NCBI GenBank assembly: GCA_011316305.1
Contig: SAUG01000075.1
Coordinates: forward strand, 273,884-337,883
Length of the DNA stretch: 64,000 nt
DNA from: Rusavskia elegans
Lineage: Eukaryota > Ascomycota > Lecanoromycetes > Teloschistales > Teloschistaceae
Direction of reading: 5' to 3'
The position numbers and the translations under genes are program-made. The notes under the pieces were generated by a model. It was not told where the DNA came from. It did no database searches and saw only the letters and a list, made by a program, of their open reading frames with translations. Shown one piece after another: positions 46,712-56,731 of this stretch (position 1 is the stretch's first letter; the number at the start of each line of letters is the position of its first letter).

Positions 46712-48077
46712 ATGACCCTGCAAGCGATCAAGTATTCTCGTGGAAAGCTAGAGATTCTTGACCAATTACGACTTCCCCATCAGGAGATTTATATTGACAT
46801 CAAGACACCCCAAGATGCCTGGCATGCCATCAAGTCAATGCAAGTACGTGGTGCTCCTGCCATTGCCCTCGTCGCTGCCCTGAGCATCGCAGTACGATCA
46901 GCGCACTGGTTGAATGATCAATATGAAATGGTAGCTGCAACTGCAAGGGATTCTGCGGTATTGATCACCGGTCAACTGGACTATCTTGTCACCAGCCGGC
47001 CGACTGCTGTCAATCTGGCTGATGCTGCTGCAAAGCTCAGAGCTGTGGTCAGCACCGCGGCGAACAAGTCTAATGCAGACTCACGTGCTGTCCTGACCGC
47101 GTACCTCCTGGCCGCTGAAAGGATGCTCGTCGATGATGTTCAGGACAACGAACATTTAGGGAAGCATGGCGCAGAGTGGGTGTTGCTGAACACAACTCCA
47201 AATTCGTCAAATTCAACGGTCAGTGTCATAACACACTGCAATACCGGGTATGGATCAGGTCTGTGTCATTCTCATGGGTTCTCGTCTGAGAAGATTTTCT
47301 AGTTCATTGGCTACTGCAGGCTACGGTACTGCACTTGGTGTCATTCGTAGTTTGCATTCCTCCAATTCTCTTCGTCACGTCTACTATACAGAAACAAGAC
47401 CATACAATCAAGGTGCCCGACTCACTGGTTATGAGCTCGTCCATGATGGACTACCTGCAACTCTCATCACCGATTCAATGGCCGCAGCACTCATGAGAAC
47501 CAAGGGGCAATCAGAAAACATTACAGCAGTCGTCGTGGGTGCAGACCGTGTAGCTGCCAATGGAGACACGGCCAACAAGATTGGCACATACGCACTTGCG
47601 GTCTTGGCTAAGTATCATGGGATTAAATTCCTCGTTGCGGCTCCAAGGACGACGGTGGACATGACAACCAAAAGTGGAGCAGACATCGTCATAGAAGAAC
47701 GCCCAGAGATCGAAGTCGTCAACATCAAAGGACCGGTAGTTCGGACCAACCTTTTTTCGGACGAAAAGGAGATCATCAAAGGCTCTACGGAGGAAATCTG
47801 CATTGCAGCACGCAATACTCGCGCTTGGAATCCTGCCTTCGATGTAACACCTGCCGAGCTCATTGACGGCATCGTCACGGAACAAGGAGTCGTTGAGAAA
47901 GACGATCGTGGCGTTTTTCAATGGGACAAAGTATTCGATGTGGACCTGCTTGACAAGGCTCCTGAAATGGGTGAGCCCAAGAGGATTGAAATGCTACCGG
48001 ATGGAATAACTCCCCGAGTTCCTCTCAACGATCAATCCTCAACTACTGAGACCGACTCCGTCCTCGGTCGGAGGTGA
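46712..48077 (+). CDS. MRI1: S-methyl-5-thioribose-1-phosphate isomerase
   Basis: This enzyme of the methionine salvage pathway converts methylthioribose-1-phosphate to methylthioribulose-1-phosphate in the cytosol. Exons 46712-47247 and 47303-48077, with a 55-bp intron, encode 436 residues. Family motifs: [16 protein letters not shown] (substrate phosphate region), [19 protein letters not shown] rebuilt across the intron with the catalytic Cys, [15 protein letters not shown], and [20 protein letters not shown] with the catalytic Asp. [15 protein letters not shown] marks the C-terminal domain, after which about 55 extra residues form a variable tail. The split of the active-site loop by the intron is well supported by phase and family match. 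Confidence 0.95.
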
Positions 48078-48521
48078 GAGCTATGGGAATCAACGTAGCC
48101 TACCAGCATCTGATGAACCAGCACTGTTTGCTTTCAAGGCAGGCCCCTGGCGGGAGGACAGGAAGGCAAGAGCAAGTTCTCAATAGCTTTCCCCGTAATG
48201 TTCTGGGTATTTTGGATAGAGAACAACCCGGAAGCTTAGAGATCCTGCCTTAATTGTGTATGAAAAGCTCAAGATAAAGATTTGATCATTATTCATATGC
48301 TAAACATCACGGCGGCCTGCCACTAGGAGCTGTCGTGCATAAAGACGCCTATGTATTCCTCAGAATTGATGATGACGGTATATCAATACGACGAGCCAAC
48401 AACAACCCGTATCCTGAACTCAACGCTGTCGTTTCTTTCGTTTCCCAATTACTCCATACCCGTAGGCAGCTCTCTTCGAGACTTCGAAACGCCATCGCCC
48501 CCATCCGATTCCATCCAAGAC
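48078..48521. other. Convergent 3' intergenic region
   Basis: About 440 bp between MRI1 and the C2-protein stop codons; no gene or repeat seen. Confidence 0.5.
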
Positions 48522-50357
48522 CTACTTTCCCTCAACCTTCTCATTATTCCCAATAACATCGTCTTCTTTTGGCCGTAAAACACCGTCCTTCTGCCTCAGC
48601 TCACCACTAGAATGTCCTATTTCCCCATCCGCGCTCTCTGACCGACCCTCAACCTCTTGTGTATCCTCCTTCTCCCTATTCCCCCGAGTGCCCCCAAATA
48701 CCTTGCTCTCCTTGATCTCTCTCTTCACCTTCATTCTTGTCTTCTCTTTCTTCGGTCCCCACCCGGCTGCGCCTTCCTCACCGTATTCCCTCATTCTCTC
48801 ATCTAATTCTTCCTCATCGCTGCTACTCAGACTACTCCCCTCATCTTGCATATACACCATGCCCTTTCCCTCCGCCTTTTTCCGTTCCCGCTGCTCTCCC
48901 TTCAATCTCCCCATCTTCTCTCCGTCGGCGACGCAATCGAGCGTTACGACTTTCAAGCCAGGGAGATTTTTCTGCATGAATTCTCTCAGCAAAGGAAGGA
49001 GCTTGGCGCTCGGTCGATACGTCCCGCTATCGTTATCGATGTATAGCGCATAGTAAGCTGGATCAGATGGCGGGTCGCTGCTCGGTGGGCCTCCGTCAAT
49101 CTCCGTTGCTGGATGCGTTTCTTGGCCGCTGTCAAAGGGCTCCCTATGAGGCGATTTCAACCTGCGGACGAAGAATTCACCGGAGAAGGCTATGTAGATA
49201 TTGACGTCGCTGTGCATGGTATGTTTGCTCAGTAGGTCGATACCGAATTCTTTGCCGGTCTCGGTGAAGCGAAAAAGTCCGTCAAGTGTTATAACGTAGG
49301 TGAAGATCCTGCCTCCGTGGTCATAGTTTGCAAGCTTGAGAAATTGGAGAGACATTTCTTTGCAAGGGGAAGGAAATGAGCCGTAGAGGGTGTAGCGGTC
49401 GTAGTTATAAACGCGCGAATGCTGATGGCGGAGGGCGCGATTGAGGATGTAACCACGTAGAGACTTGGCGGTGAACATGCCAGCAATGAACGGCTTAAAT
49501 TCGACGTAGCGATGGTAGAGGGGTGGTGGAACTGGACCGGCAAGTTGGAACTGATTGGCTTGGAAGTTGTATGATTCGGTTTTGGCGCCATCCTTGCCTT
49601 CGCCCTGTTCTTTGGTGCCAGCGATTCGGCCGATCATGGGACTGAGATGCCTCGACCAGGCGCAGGGACCAACAGTCCACACCCTACCGCCATTGTTACC
49701 AACCTCGGTCTTCCCAAGTAGTTCCACGCTGACGATAAGTTTGCCCGACATTTCGATGCCGTGGGAAAAAATGGCAGCACAACCGCGCATAAAGTATGCT
49801 CGTTTACTGCCCATGCGCTTCTTGATCCTGTAAGCTTGTTCCTTGATGCCAGACCAATTGTCATGGAGTGAGTCGACATTAACGTGGACGTTGCCAAGAC
49901 GGTCGTCATGGTCGTTGGGGTCCTCGTCGTAGATGCGCGCTTTGAGCTTGAACCCAGTCGAGGGGACATTAGCGATGATCCAGTCGCAATTCCACACCGG
50001 GTCAGTGGATTTCCGAATGGTTGGGGTACGGAATATCATGTCCGGGTCTTGCTTGTGCCGAGGTGGGAGGGCGACGTTCAATTGAGCCAGGACGTAGGGA
50101 TCGGATGAGAAGGAGTTGATGTCAGCTATCGGAAGGTTTTCGGCGCGATTAAAAGTGATTTTCACGGTGTAACCCGGTGGAGCGTCTGGAATGGGAGTGT
50201 CGTCGGCACCACCTGCGGGAGGTGGTTTTTCGTCCTTGGGGACATGTTTGGTAGCCTTCTGCTGCCAGCCAGCGGTCTTATCGACGAGTTTGGTAGCAAA
50301 TGCATCGGTACGGTGATCTTTTCGGTGACTTGGATGAGCTTCCTTCTCATCCTCCAT
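48522..50357 (-). CDS. C2-domain protein, fungal
   Basis: The single exon encodes 611 residues. Near residues 60-180 lies a C2 domain: YTVKITFNRAENLPIADINS, SSDPYVLAQL, STDPVWNCDWIIANV and LKARIYDEDPNDHDDRLGNV, with the Asp-rich loops that bind calcium and phospholipid. The middle region (about 200-440) has aromatic-rich blocks (YVEFKPFIAGMFTAKSLRGY, HSRVYNYDRYTLYGSFP, TYVITLDGLFRFTETGKEFG) suggesting a second folded domain, probably lipase-like or unknown. The C-terminal 130 residues are charged and Lys/Glu-rich with an acidic Ser stretch (SSLSSSDEEELDERM). No signal peptide or membrane span is seen. Its function is probably membrane-associated; the exact family is not recognised. Confidence 0.85.
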   Translation of the reverse strand: MEDEKEAHPSHRKDHRTDAFATKLVDKTAGWQQKATKHVPKDEKPPPAGGADDTPIPDAPPGYTVKITFNRAENLPIADINSFSSDPYVLAQLNVALPPRHKQDPDMIFRTPTIRKSTDPVWNCDWIIANVPSTGFKLKARIYDEDPNDHDDRLGNVHVNVDSLHDNWSGIKEQAYRIKKRMGSKRAYFMRGCAAIFSHGIEMSGKLIVSVELLGKTEVGNNGGRVWTVGPCAWSRHLSPMIGRIAGTKEQGEGKDGAKTESYNFQANQFQLAGPVPPPLYHRYVEFKPFIAGMFTAKSLRGYILNRALRHQHSRVYNYDRYTLYGSFPSPCKEMSLQFLKLANYDHGGRIFTYVITLDGLFRFTETGKEFGIDLLSKHTMHSDVNIYIAFSGEFFVRRLKSPHREPFDSGQETHPATEIDGGPPSSDPPSDPAYYALYIDNDSGTYRPSAKLLPLLREFMQKNLPGLKVVTLDCVADGEKMGRLKGEQRERKKAEGKGMVYMQDEGSSLSSSDEEELDERMREYGEEGAAGWGPKKEKTRMKVKREIKESKVFGGTRGNREKEDTQEVEGRSESADGEIGHSSGELRQKDGVLRPKEDDVIGNNEKVEGK

Positions 50358-50606
50358 CGAGTACGATTAACTCGGGTGTTGGTTGGGAGAGGGGGCGGAT
50401 GTTGCAGTGGTGGGGAAGCTAGTCAACCAACGCAGGGGAAAGTGGCTGGGCAAAAGAAGGCTCATGGATGTAAGATGGTCGACAATTGATAATGCGCCTG
50501 TGTTTCCGGCCCCTCCATGTACTCGTACCGTTCGGACTGTTGTCTTGCTGGAACACTAAGGTATCCTCTGATTGGTTGTACGAGAAGGGCCGCGTCATAC
50601 CTTTCC

Positions 50607-51085
50607 CGTTATGTCTTCGGGGCGCAAGAACCCATCGCAAGACCTTAGCGGCCGTAAGAATCCCCTACCTTTCTAAGCAGATACAACCCCAACAACTAGG
50701 ATTTATAAAAATTATTAACAGTATATCTTCTAGAACTCTATCCGTCTAACAGATCTGCCTCTTTAGAATTCTTGCTTTTCTACTGTACAGCTGGGCCTTA
50801 GGGTAAGCCGGGGCTAAGGGGAGGGACTTTAGAAATCTTGGCTGTTTTTGCGGCTCTGCTCTGCCAAGACTATCGATTTAACAGCGCTTTACGATTTAAT
50901 AACGACCCCACGGTCGTATCTTATTAAGAATCGTACGATCGAGTGCTTTCGTTAGGTCCTGTAGATTGCACTTACTAGAATCTTTATAGGATATAGTATT
51001 GGTGGTTTGCTGTATTACAGTTGGTAGGGGATTCTTGCGGCCGCTAAGGTCTTGCGATGGGTTCTTGCGCCCCGAAGACATAACG
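50607..51085. mobile_element. 479-bp Mutator-like MITE, 63-bp TIRs, 9-bp target duplication
   Basis: The arms at 50607-50669 and 51023-51085 are inverted copies beginning CGTTATGTCTTCGGGGCGCA with one mismatch (CCGTAAG against CCGCAAG). Both sides are flanked by the direct repeat TACCTTTCC (50598-50606 and 51086-51094). A 9-bp duplication with long TIRs is typical of Mutator-like elements. There is no coding capacity. The near-perfect arms and target duplication point to recent insertion. It lies about 250 bp upstream of the C2-domain gene start, so it sits in or near that promoter. Confidence 0.9.
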
Positions 51086-52203
51086 TACCTTTCCCTCGTT
51101 TGCGGGAGGGTGACGTTCTTAGCGGCGCGTGTCGGCACGAGGAAGCTTGGTAAATGCTTGGCTAATGCTTGGCGAATGCTTGTTTGGTCGATCATCCATC
51201 CGATGATTCTGTCTTGATAGAGTACAATCCCGGCAACATGTGGTAGAAAAAGTCTCTCGAAGATCGGGGACGCGAAACGTGCGAGGGAGTCGTGCTAAAA
51301 AGTCAGTCCGTCAAAGTACCTCCTTCCGGATCTACCAGATCAGGGCAATCAATGAAAGTGACCGCTTCACCAGATGATCATCTGCTACGAGAGGTGAATT
51401 ACCGTCTCTGACTAACACAAGGCTGTGCTCCAATGCAAATAAGATGATTAGGATGTCGACCGCTCGTTGAGTTGCTTGAACGTCTTTAGCACCGCCGCAA
51501 GCCTAGACGGTAGCCCCTGCCTTTACAGCAAGTAAACGGAAACGTATATCAAATGTAAGGCCGTCTTTCTCTCGGGATCAAGCTTTTCAAACAACATGAT
51601 CTTCTGCCAAATTGAGTATTGGAGCGCTTCTCCTAAGCGATAGGGGGTTGCAGGGTTTCGAAATCGCTGTCACTGGCGGCTTTAATACTATCTCGTTGTA
51701 ATATCAGCCATAGAGCTCTCCAAGGTGATCCTGCCTTTTTCTTTTAGTGTCTCCGCATCATGAGGTGGGATAGAAATGCTGCCTGCGGCTGTCTTGCTCA
51801 TGCGGACTGCAGGTGCTCCTATCCACCTCCTGAGGACGATTGACTGCCGCCCTTGAGTCGGTAATGGAAGGAGCACAAGACGCCTTGAAGACCGCATTCG
51901 TTCAACAGCATGAGCTTGGAACAGATCATCGCCAAGAAAAAGCACGAGTCCTTATTCCACTGCCACGAGCGTATTTGATACGATGTTCCAGTTTACTATT
52001 GCTCACTGTCACCGTTCGACTATTGGTTGGGGAAGTTCTAAGTGAAGATGACGATTGGAGCTTATCAAAATGGTGAGTCGCTTCATTTGTGACTCCTGGA
52101 GGTTTCTCGGGTCAGTGCAAATGAAACTGGGAAGCAGAGTCATGGAGATAGACGCATAGGCAACGAGTATCTCGACCTGATGCATGTCCAAGACACCGAT
52201 TGC
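51086..52203. other. Intergenic, no supportable gene
   Basis: About 1.1 kb. A plus-strand frame around 51840-52076 (ALESVMEGAQDALKTAFVQQ) reads somewhat like protein but has no traceable start, so it may be a gene relic. The helicase 3' UTR should lie at the right end. Confidence 0.4.
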
Positions 52204-55200
52204 TCATTTGCTATTCGCCGCTCCTTCTAACACTAGCTGTTCAGCTAGAGCTATCCGGAGAATAGCAAGGTCCCTATGAAAAGCCTCGTCCAACTCGTCC
52301 TGCTCATCCTGCAGTCGCTTCAATAATCTTTTTGACTCAGCGTAGGACTTGTCCTCCATCTCTTGAGCCACCGGGTCCTCCCCATCAATCCCATTAAGTC
52401 TCCTGAACTCTTCAAGCTTGAGGCTTTCTTGATCACGGAACTTCTTAACCTGCTCTGTTATTCGATCCTCCGCTTCAGCTATAGATGCTATAGCCGCTTC
52501 TTCGGCTTCTTTCAGATTGCGCTGGGCCTTTTCAACCGCAGACAGATCTATTTCTCTACCTTTACCCTTGTCCTTTGCAGTGGGCGGGGCGGATTGTGCG
52601 CCCGTAGCAAGAGTTAGGCCCTTGAGGTTGGTGGCGACCTCGGGGTAATCAACTTGCGGACTGTAAGATAATCAGTCGATAGTCCTCTGTAATATAAAGA
52701 AGCCTGTATACCTTGAAACCGACCCCTGCTTCTGTACGATAAATGGAGGTCGGCCCTTCTCTACGGCGGTACTGTTCATGAAGGCCAGAATCTCGTGCAT
52801 TACCAGCTTCCGCTTGGAGAATGTGAGCTGGCGGAACCAGTAATCCTGCTTTCCGACAATATACAAAGCCTCTTGTTGGCGAGAGGTAGCCACGTTAGCT
52901 CGCGGGCCGTCGCCCATAAAATGAGCTGACCGATAGGAGTCAGTAATTTCTCGATTTGACTGAATTTAGCAGAGGGATGACTTACGTAGGCCATGGGTAG
53001 TCACCAGGCTGAGAACAACGATCTTGGCCTGCGACCCTTGTGTTGAATCGATAGTGCCAATCCTGATGTCCACCCAGACTTCCCAGCCGTTATCCCTCGC
53101 GGTCTTTTTTAGCAGTTTTCTCTGCGCCTTGTAGCCAGTAATAACACAGATGTCCCCTTTTTTAATACCTGGCCGCGCTAACAAACCTCTAACTACCGCA
53201 TCCACGACGTCAATCTCGGCGGTATTCCAACTGCTACCGGCCTCCTCGGACTCCTGCTGCCCGTGCTCGACATCGATAAAATGCAGGAAGGATTTCAGCT
53301 CGTAGGTTTCACCTCCAACAGTGGTAGCTTGTGTGGGGTGCTCTAGTAAACTCTTGAGGAAGGGGGAAGGGTTGGCGGTCTTCTTGTGAGATTCGATGAT
53401 CACATTATAGACACAGGCTACAAGGTGGGCATAAAGCTCGTCATGCATCCGGTACTGCTTGTCGAGTATAATCCATGGAAAGCCATTCTGCATGAACTGT
53501 CATAATATTAGATCAGCACATCACTTAACATAGGTACTATACGTACCTGCTGTAGGAAGCAGTCCGGCCACAGTGACCTAGTTGCCTTATTCAGTATAAG
53601 GCCCGGCAGTTGAAATGGGTCGCCGGCAAGGAGTAATTGTGCGGCCTCAATAAAGCTCATGATTGGCAGCATGAGATGAGGTCGCTATAACGTCCCGGCT
53701 TCATCAAAGACTATGGTTTCTGCGGGAAACCAGAACTTTGGCTCTTTTGTATTCTTGTCTTCCGCATAAAACATAGGACTCCGACAAGTAGCAGCCGTGC
53801 AAAAGAAGGCCTACAGTATATATCGGAATTAGTATATTGCAAGTGTCTTGGGAATATAAATAAGAATAACAGAATAATATATCTGCTCCAAAGTCAGGCG
53901 GGATGAGTATACAGCAGCTCCGAGATTTACTAACCTTATTAGCTTTGAGGACCGTACGCGTTAAACCTCGAGCATCCTCTAGGTATGCTTCTATGGTATT
54001 CGGATCATCGATTTTACCGAATGTCTCCAGCTCTCGGCATCCTTTAAGGTACCCTCCCCACGACTTGGACTTCAACACGGCCATTCTGTGACGCCGACGG
54101 TGGAGGTGACACGGCGATTTTAATTTGTCCGTGTCGCCGTCTGCCTATTACCTAAAGATTATACCTTCGGAGAAGCCTCGAATAAAGGGAGGATCGATAC
54201 CGGGCGCAAGGAGTTTCCACAATTCTATACAGCTGTCTAGCAGAGCGTCTATAGCAACATCTGTTAGAATTAGCAGCTGGCTAAGTACTCAACACGATAG
54301 ATCTCGTGGTACAGAATATAGGGTGTATAAGAATCAGAACTTACTCTGCACAGCAACACCGGCTACCTTTTGTCCCCGTACAGTAACGAGGAAACGAACG
54401 AACGCTGCAAGCGTCCAGGATTTTCCCGTCCCTGGAGGTCCAACGAGGATCGAGACGCTATGACCTAGTGCCATCTCGAGAACCTCTATTTGTGTAGAGT
54501 TCAGCTGAGCTTTTAAGGCAGCTGGCAGTGGTATGTCGGTCTGTACGAGCATATTCTTGATCTCGTCGCACTTTAAGTCGCCTAGAAGTTCGTCCGTAGG
54601 AATCTTCGACTTTGGCCGTGCTAGTATAGCCTTGTCAATATAAAAGCCGTGGCTATACTGAGATTCGAGATCCGCGTTGGCTGAATATCTCGAGATCGCT
54701 ACATGTGCACGGTCGCCCTGGATATCGTTAAAGATTGGTACCAAGGAGACGTTGCTTTCTTCCTTGTTAACGAATACAACTATACTGGGGCCTAAAGAGT
54801 TTCTTATCGTTCCGATAAAGATAGCGCCAGAGGTATCGTTGTCGGTCTCCTTAGCAACGTCGAGTACCCATACGTTTGTTTTGCCACTGCCGAGTATTTG
54901 GGGGACTGTACGAGTGATTAGTGACCATCTATCCTATCGTAAGTGGTATGTTTTTTATTCCAGAACAAACCTGGAGGCGTGACTTCGTCCTTGTCGTCGA
55001 CAGGGACAGGGAACGTGATAGGCGCATGGATTACATAGCTTTGGCCAAGCTGCTTCTCCGGATCGTAGCGAATGCCCTATAGTAGATTTTGGAGTCAGCA
55101 TGCCTGCAATTACAACTGTCTTAGGAGTATAGATCTGGCTTGCCAGGGAATAGCTCCAAGGTTAACTGGCATTAGGGTAGAAAAGTTCCAAAGATTGCTT

Positions 55201-55887
55201 ACCTCGTTATCGCCGGTCCTATCTTCGGAGCCACGGTAGACCTCAACAAGAAGAAATCGCTCGTTTCGACCTTGTCGAGTCCTGATACGGCAACCATAGA
55301 AATCTCCCAGTGACTTCTCTTAGGCCTGAGACTCATACTCCAGAGCAAGGTGATCGATCTAAGCGTTAAAATTTGGTTAGCTATTGACCGTTTCCAGATA
55401 GTACAAGGTGTAATCTTGCATTTAAGATCTTGCGCCAATTATTCTCGAGCGCATGAGAGTCGATTCCTGTAAGAAGAGCTCTAAGGTGGCCGACCATGAT
55501 ATCCACCGTTTTAGCTAAGCCCTGGGACGGCTCGAGCTTGATAGGCTGAATCGAGAGCCTTAGATGCTTGACACTTTCGTAATGTCGAGCAAGGGGCAAT
55601 TGGCTGACGGCCTCTTCTTCTCCGTTGCATCGTAGGGAGCCCTTGTCTACAACCACTTCGACGGTGATAGGGTCAAATTCCGCCGGCCCACGAGTAATAA
55701 TGGCCTGGCTGATGTTGATAGCCTTCCATTGTACAGTGCAAGAAACACCCTTAGACTTCTGGGTGATAGTCAAGTCGTAGTCGAAGATTACAGGACCTAC
55801 ACCGCCAACGGATTGCCAAGCAATTGGATTCTTTAGGGCGTCTGGCAGTTGGGAGAAGTTGTTCCCTACAGCAACTGCGAAAGACAT
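52204..55887 (-). CDS. SF1 (Upf1/Nam7-like) helicase with coiled-coil tail; one in-frame TAG
   Basis: Ten exons (55887-55389, 55318-55203, 55076-54971, 54905-54345, 54260-54152, 54085-53935, 53810-53547, 53496-52986, 52925-52712, 52660-52204) keep phase throughout, for 995 codons. The N-terminal roughly 230 residues match nothing I know. Motif I is GPPGTGKS (about 395), motif II VFDEAG (about 549), motif III GDPFQLPG, motif IV DKQYRMHDE, motif V IGTIDSTQGSQAKIVVLS, and motif VI is atypical, GPRANVATSRQ. The last roughly 110 residues form a Glu/Lys coiled coil. TAG at 53687-53685 (codon 556) interrupts the frame just after motif II. A 36-bp GT-AG segment (53691-53656) would remove it in frame but would be an unusually short intron. 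The gene may therefore be a recent pseudogene. Its start lies beside a 39-bp minisatellite, divergent from the LysM gene. The first intron (donor GTCAAT) is the least certain. Confidence 0.78.
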
Positions 55888-56000
55888 TTCGGCATGCTTC
55901 GTCTTATATTGGCGCGGAACGGTAGCTATAGAATCGACTCCGGTATTATCGTCTCGGACTGTTGACGATATCTTGACCGATAGGAATCGTTGCCGAAGGA

Positions 56001-56185
56001 GTTTGGAAGAGATTCTACACCGTAGTTCTCTGGGTTGGAGTTTGGAAGAGGATCTACACCGTAGTCCTCTGGGTTGGAGTTTGGAAGAGGATCTACACCG
56101 TAGTCCTCTGGGTTGGAGTTTGGAAGAGATTCTACACCGTAGTCCTCTGGGTTGGAGTTTGGAAGAGTATCTACACTGTAGAGCT
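56001..56185. repeat. 39-bp minisatellite, about 4.8 copies
   Basis: The unit starts GTTTGGAAGAG and recurs at 56001, 56040, 56079, 56118 and 56157. The period is a multiple of three and the unit lacks stops, so both strands stay open in more than one frame (minus-strand readings include LPNSNPEDYGV). It lies 115-300 bp upstream of the helicase ATG, in its 5' leader or an unrecognised first exon. Confidence 0.93.
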
Positions 56186-56515
56186 CTGTTTTGCAACTTC
56201 TGGACGGGCAGAAACTATGCAAGGTGCAAGTGGACCACGTTTCAGACAGTAGAAGCGTATAGGTATCAAGCGCACAAGGAAGGAGAAAGAAAGTTAGCTT
56301 CACCATACACATAAATTACCTGAGTGCGGGGCCCACTCGGCTAGAGCCTAGCGCGATCAAATTAACGCCCTACTTGATATTCGAGTTGTGCCCGCATACG
56401 TTGAGGCTTTTCTCTCCTAGTGATCGGACAAGTAATTCGCGTATACGAAGTCAATCCTATCGCTCAGATTAAAGACACAAGATTCCTGTAAAGGCTTTTG
56501 TCCGAAATCTTACTC

Positions 56516-56731
56516 AAGGGGCTTTCTTGTCAAGGTTCTCTTCTAAATCGGATCCAGGGGGCTCTCTCGTCAGAGTTGCCTTCGCAACCTACATCTTCAA
56601 GGGGCTCTCTCGTCAGAGTTCCCTTCGCAACCTACATCTTCAAGGGGCTCTCTCGTCAGGGTTCCCTTCGCAACCTACATCTTCAAGGGGCTCTCTCGTC
56701 AGGGTTCCCTTTGCAACCTATATCAGAGACA
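56516..56731. repeat. 43-bp minisatellite, 4 copies plus a degenerate one
   Basis: Copies of GGGGCTCTCTCGTCAG recur with GCTCTC at 56561, 56604, 56647 and 56690 (period 43), with a decayed copy from about 56516. The array ends directly at the LysM-gene start codon (56732), so it forms the immediate 5' UTR/promoter. Confidence 0.93.

Noticed and set aside
51840..52076. Plus-strand frame with ALESVMEGAQDALKTAFV
   Set aside because: It is somewhat protein-like but has no start, splice partner or family match, so it is mentioned only as a possible relic.
55926..56312. Minus-strand frame with LPNSNPEDYGV repeats as a separate gene
   Set aside because: Its openness comes from the stop-free 39-bp repeat, and it does not join the helicase frame through any visible intron. 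Kept only as a possible 5' exon question.
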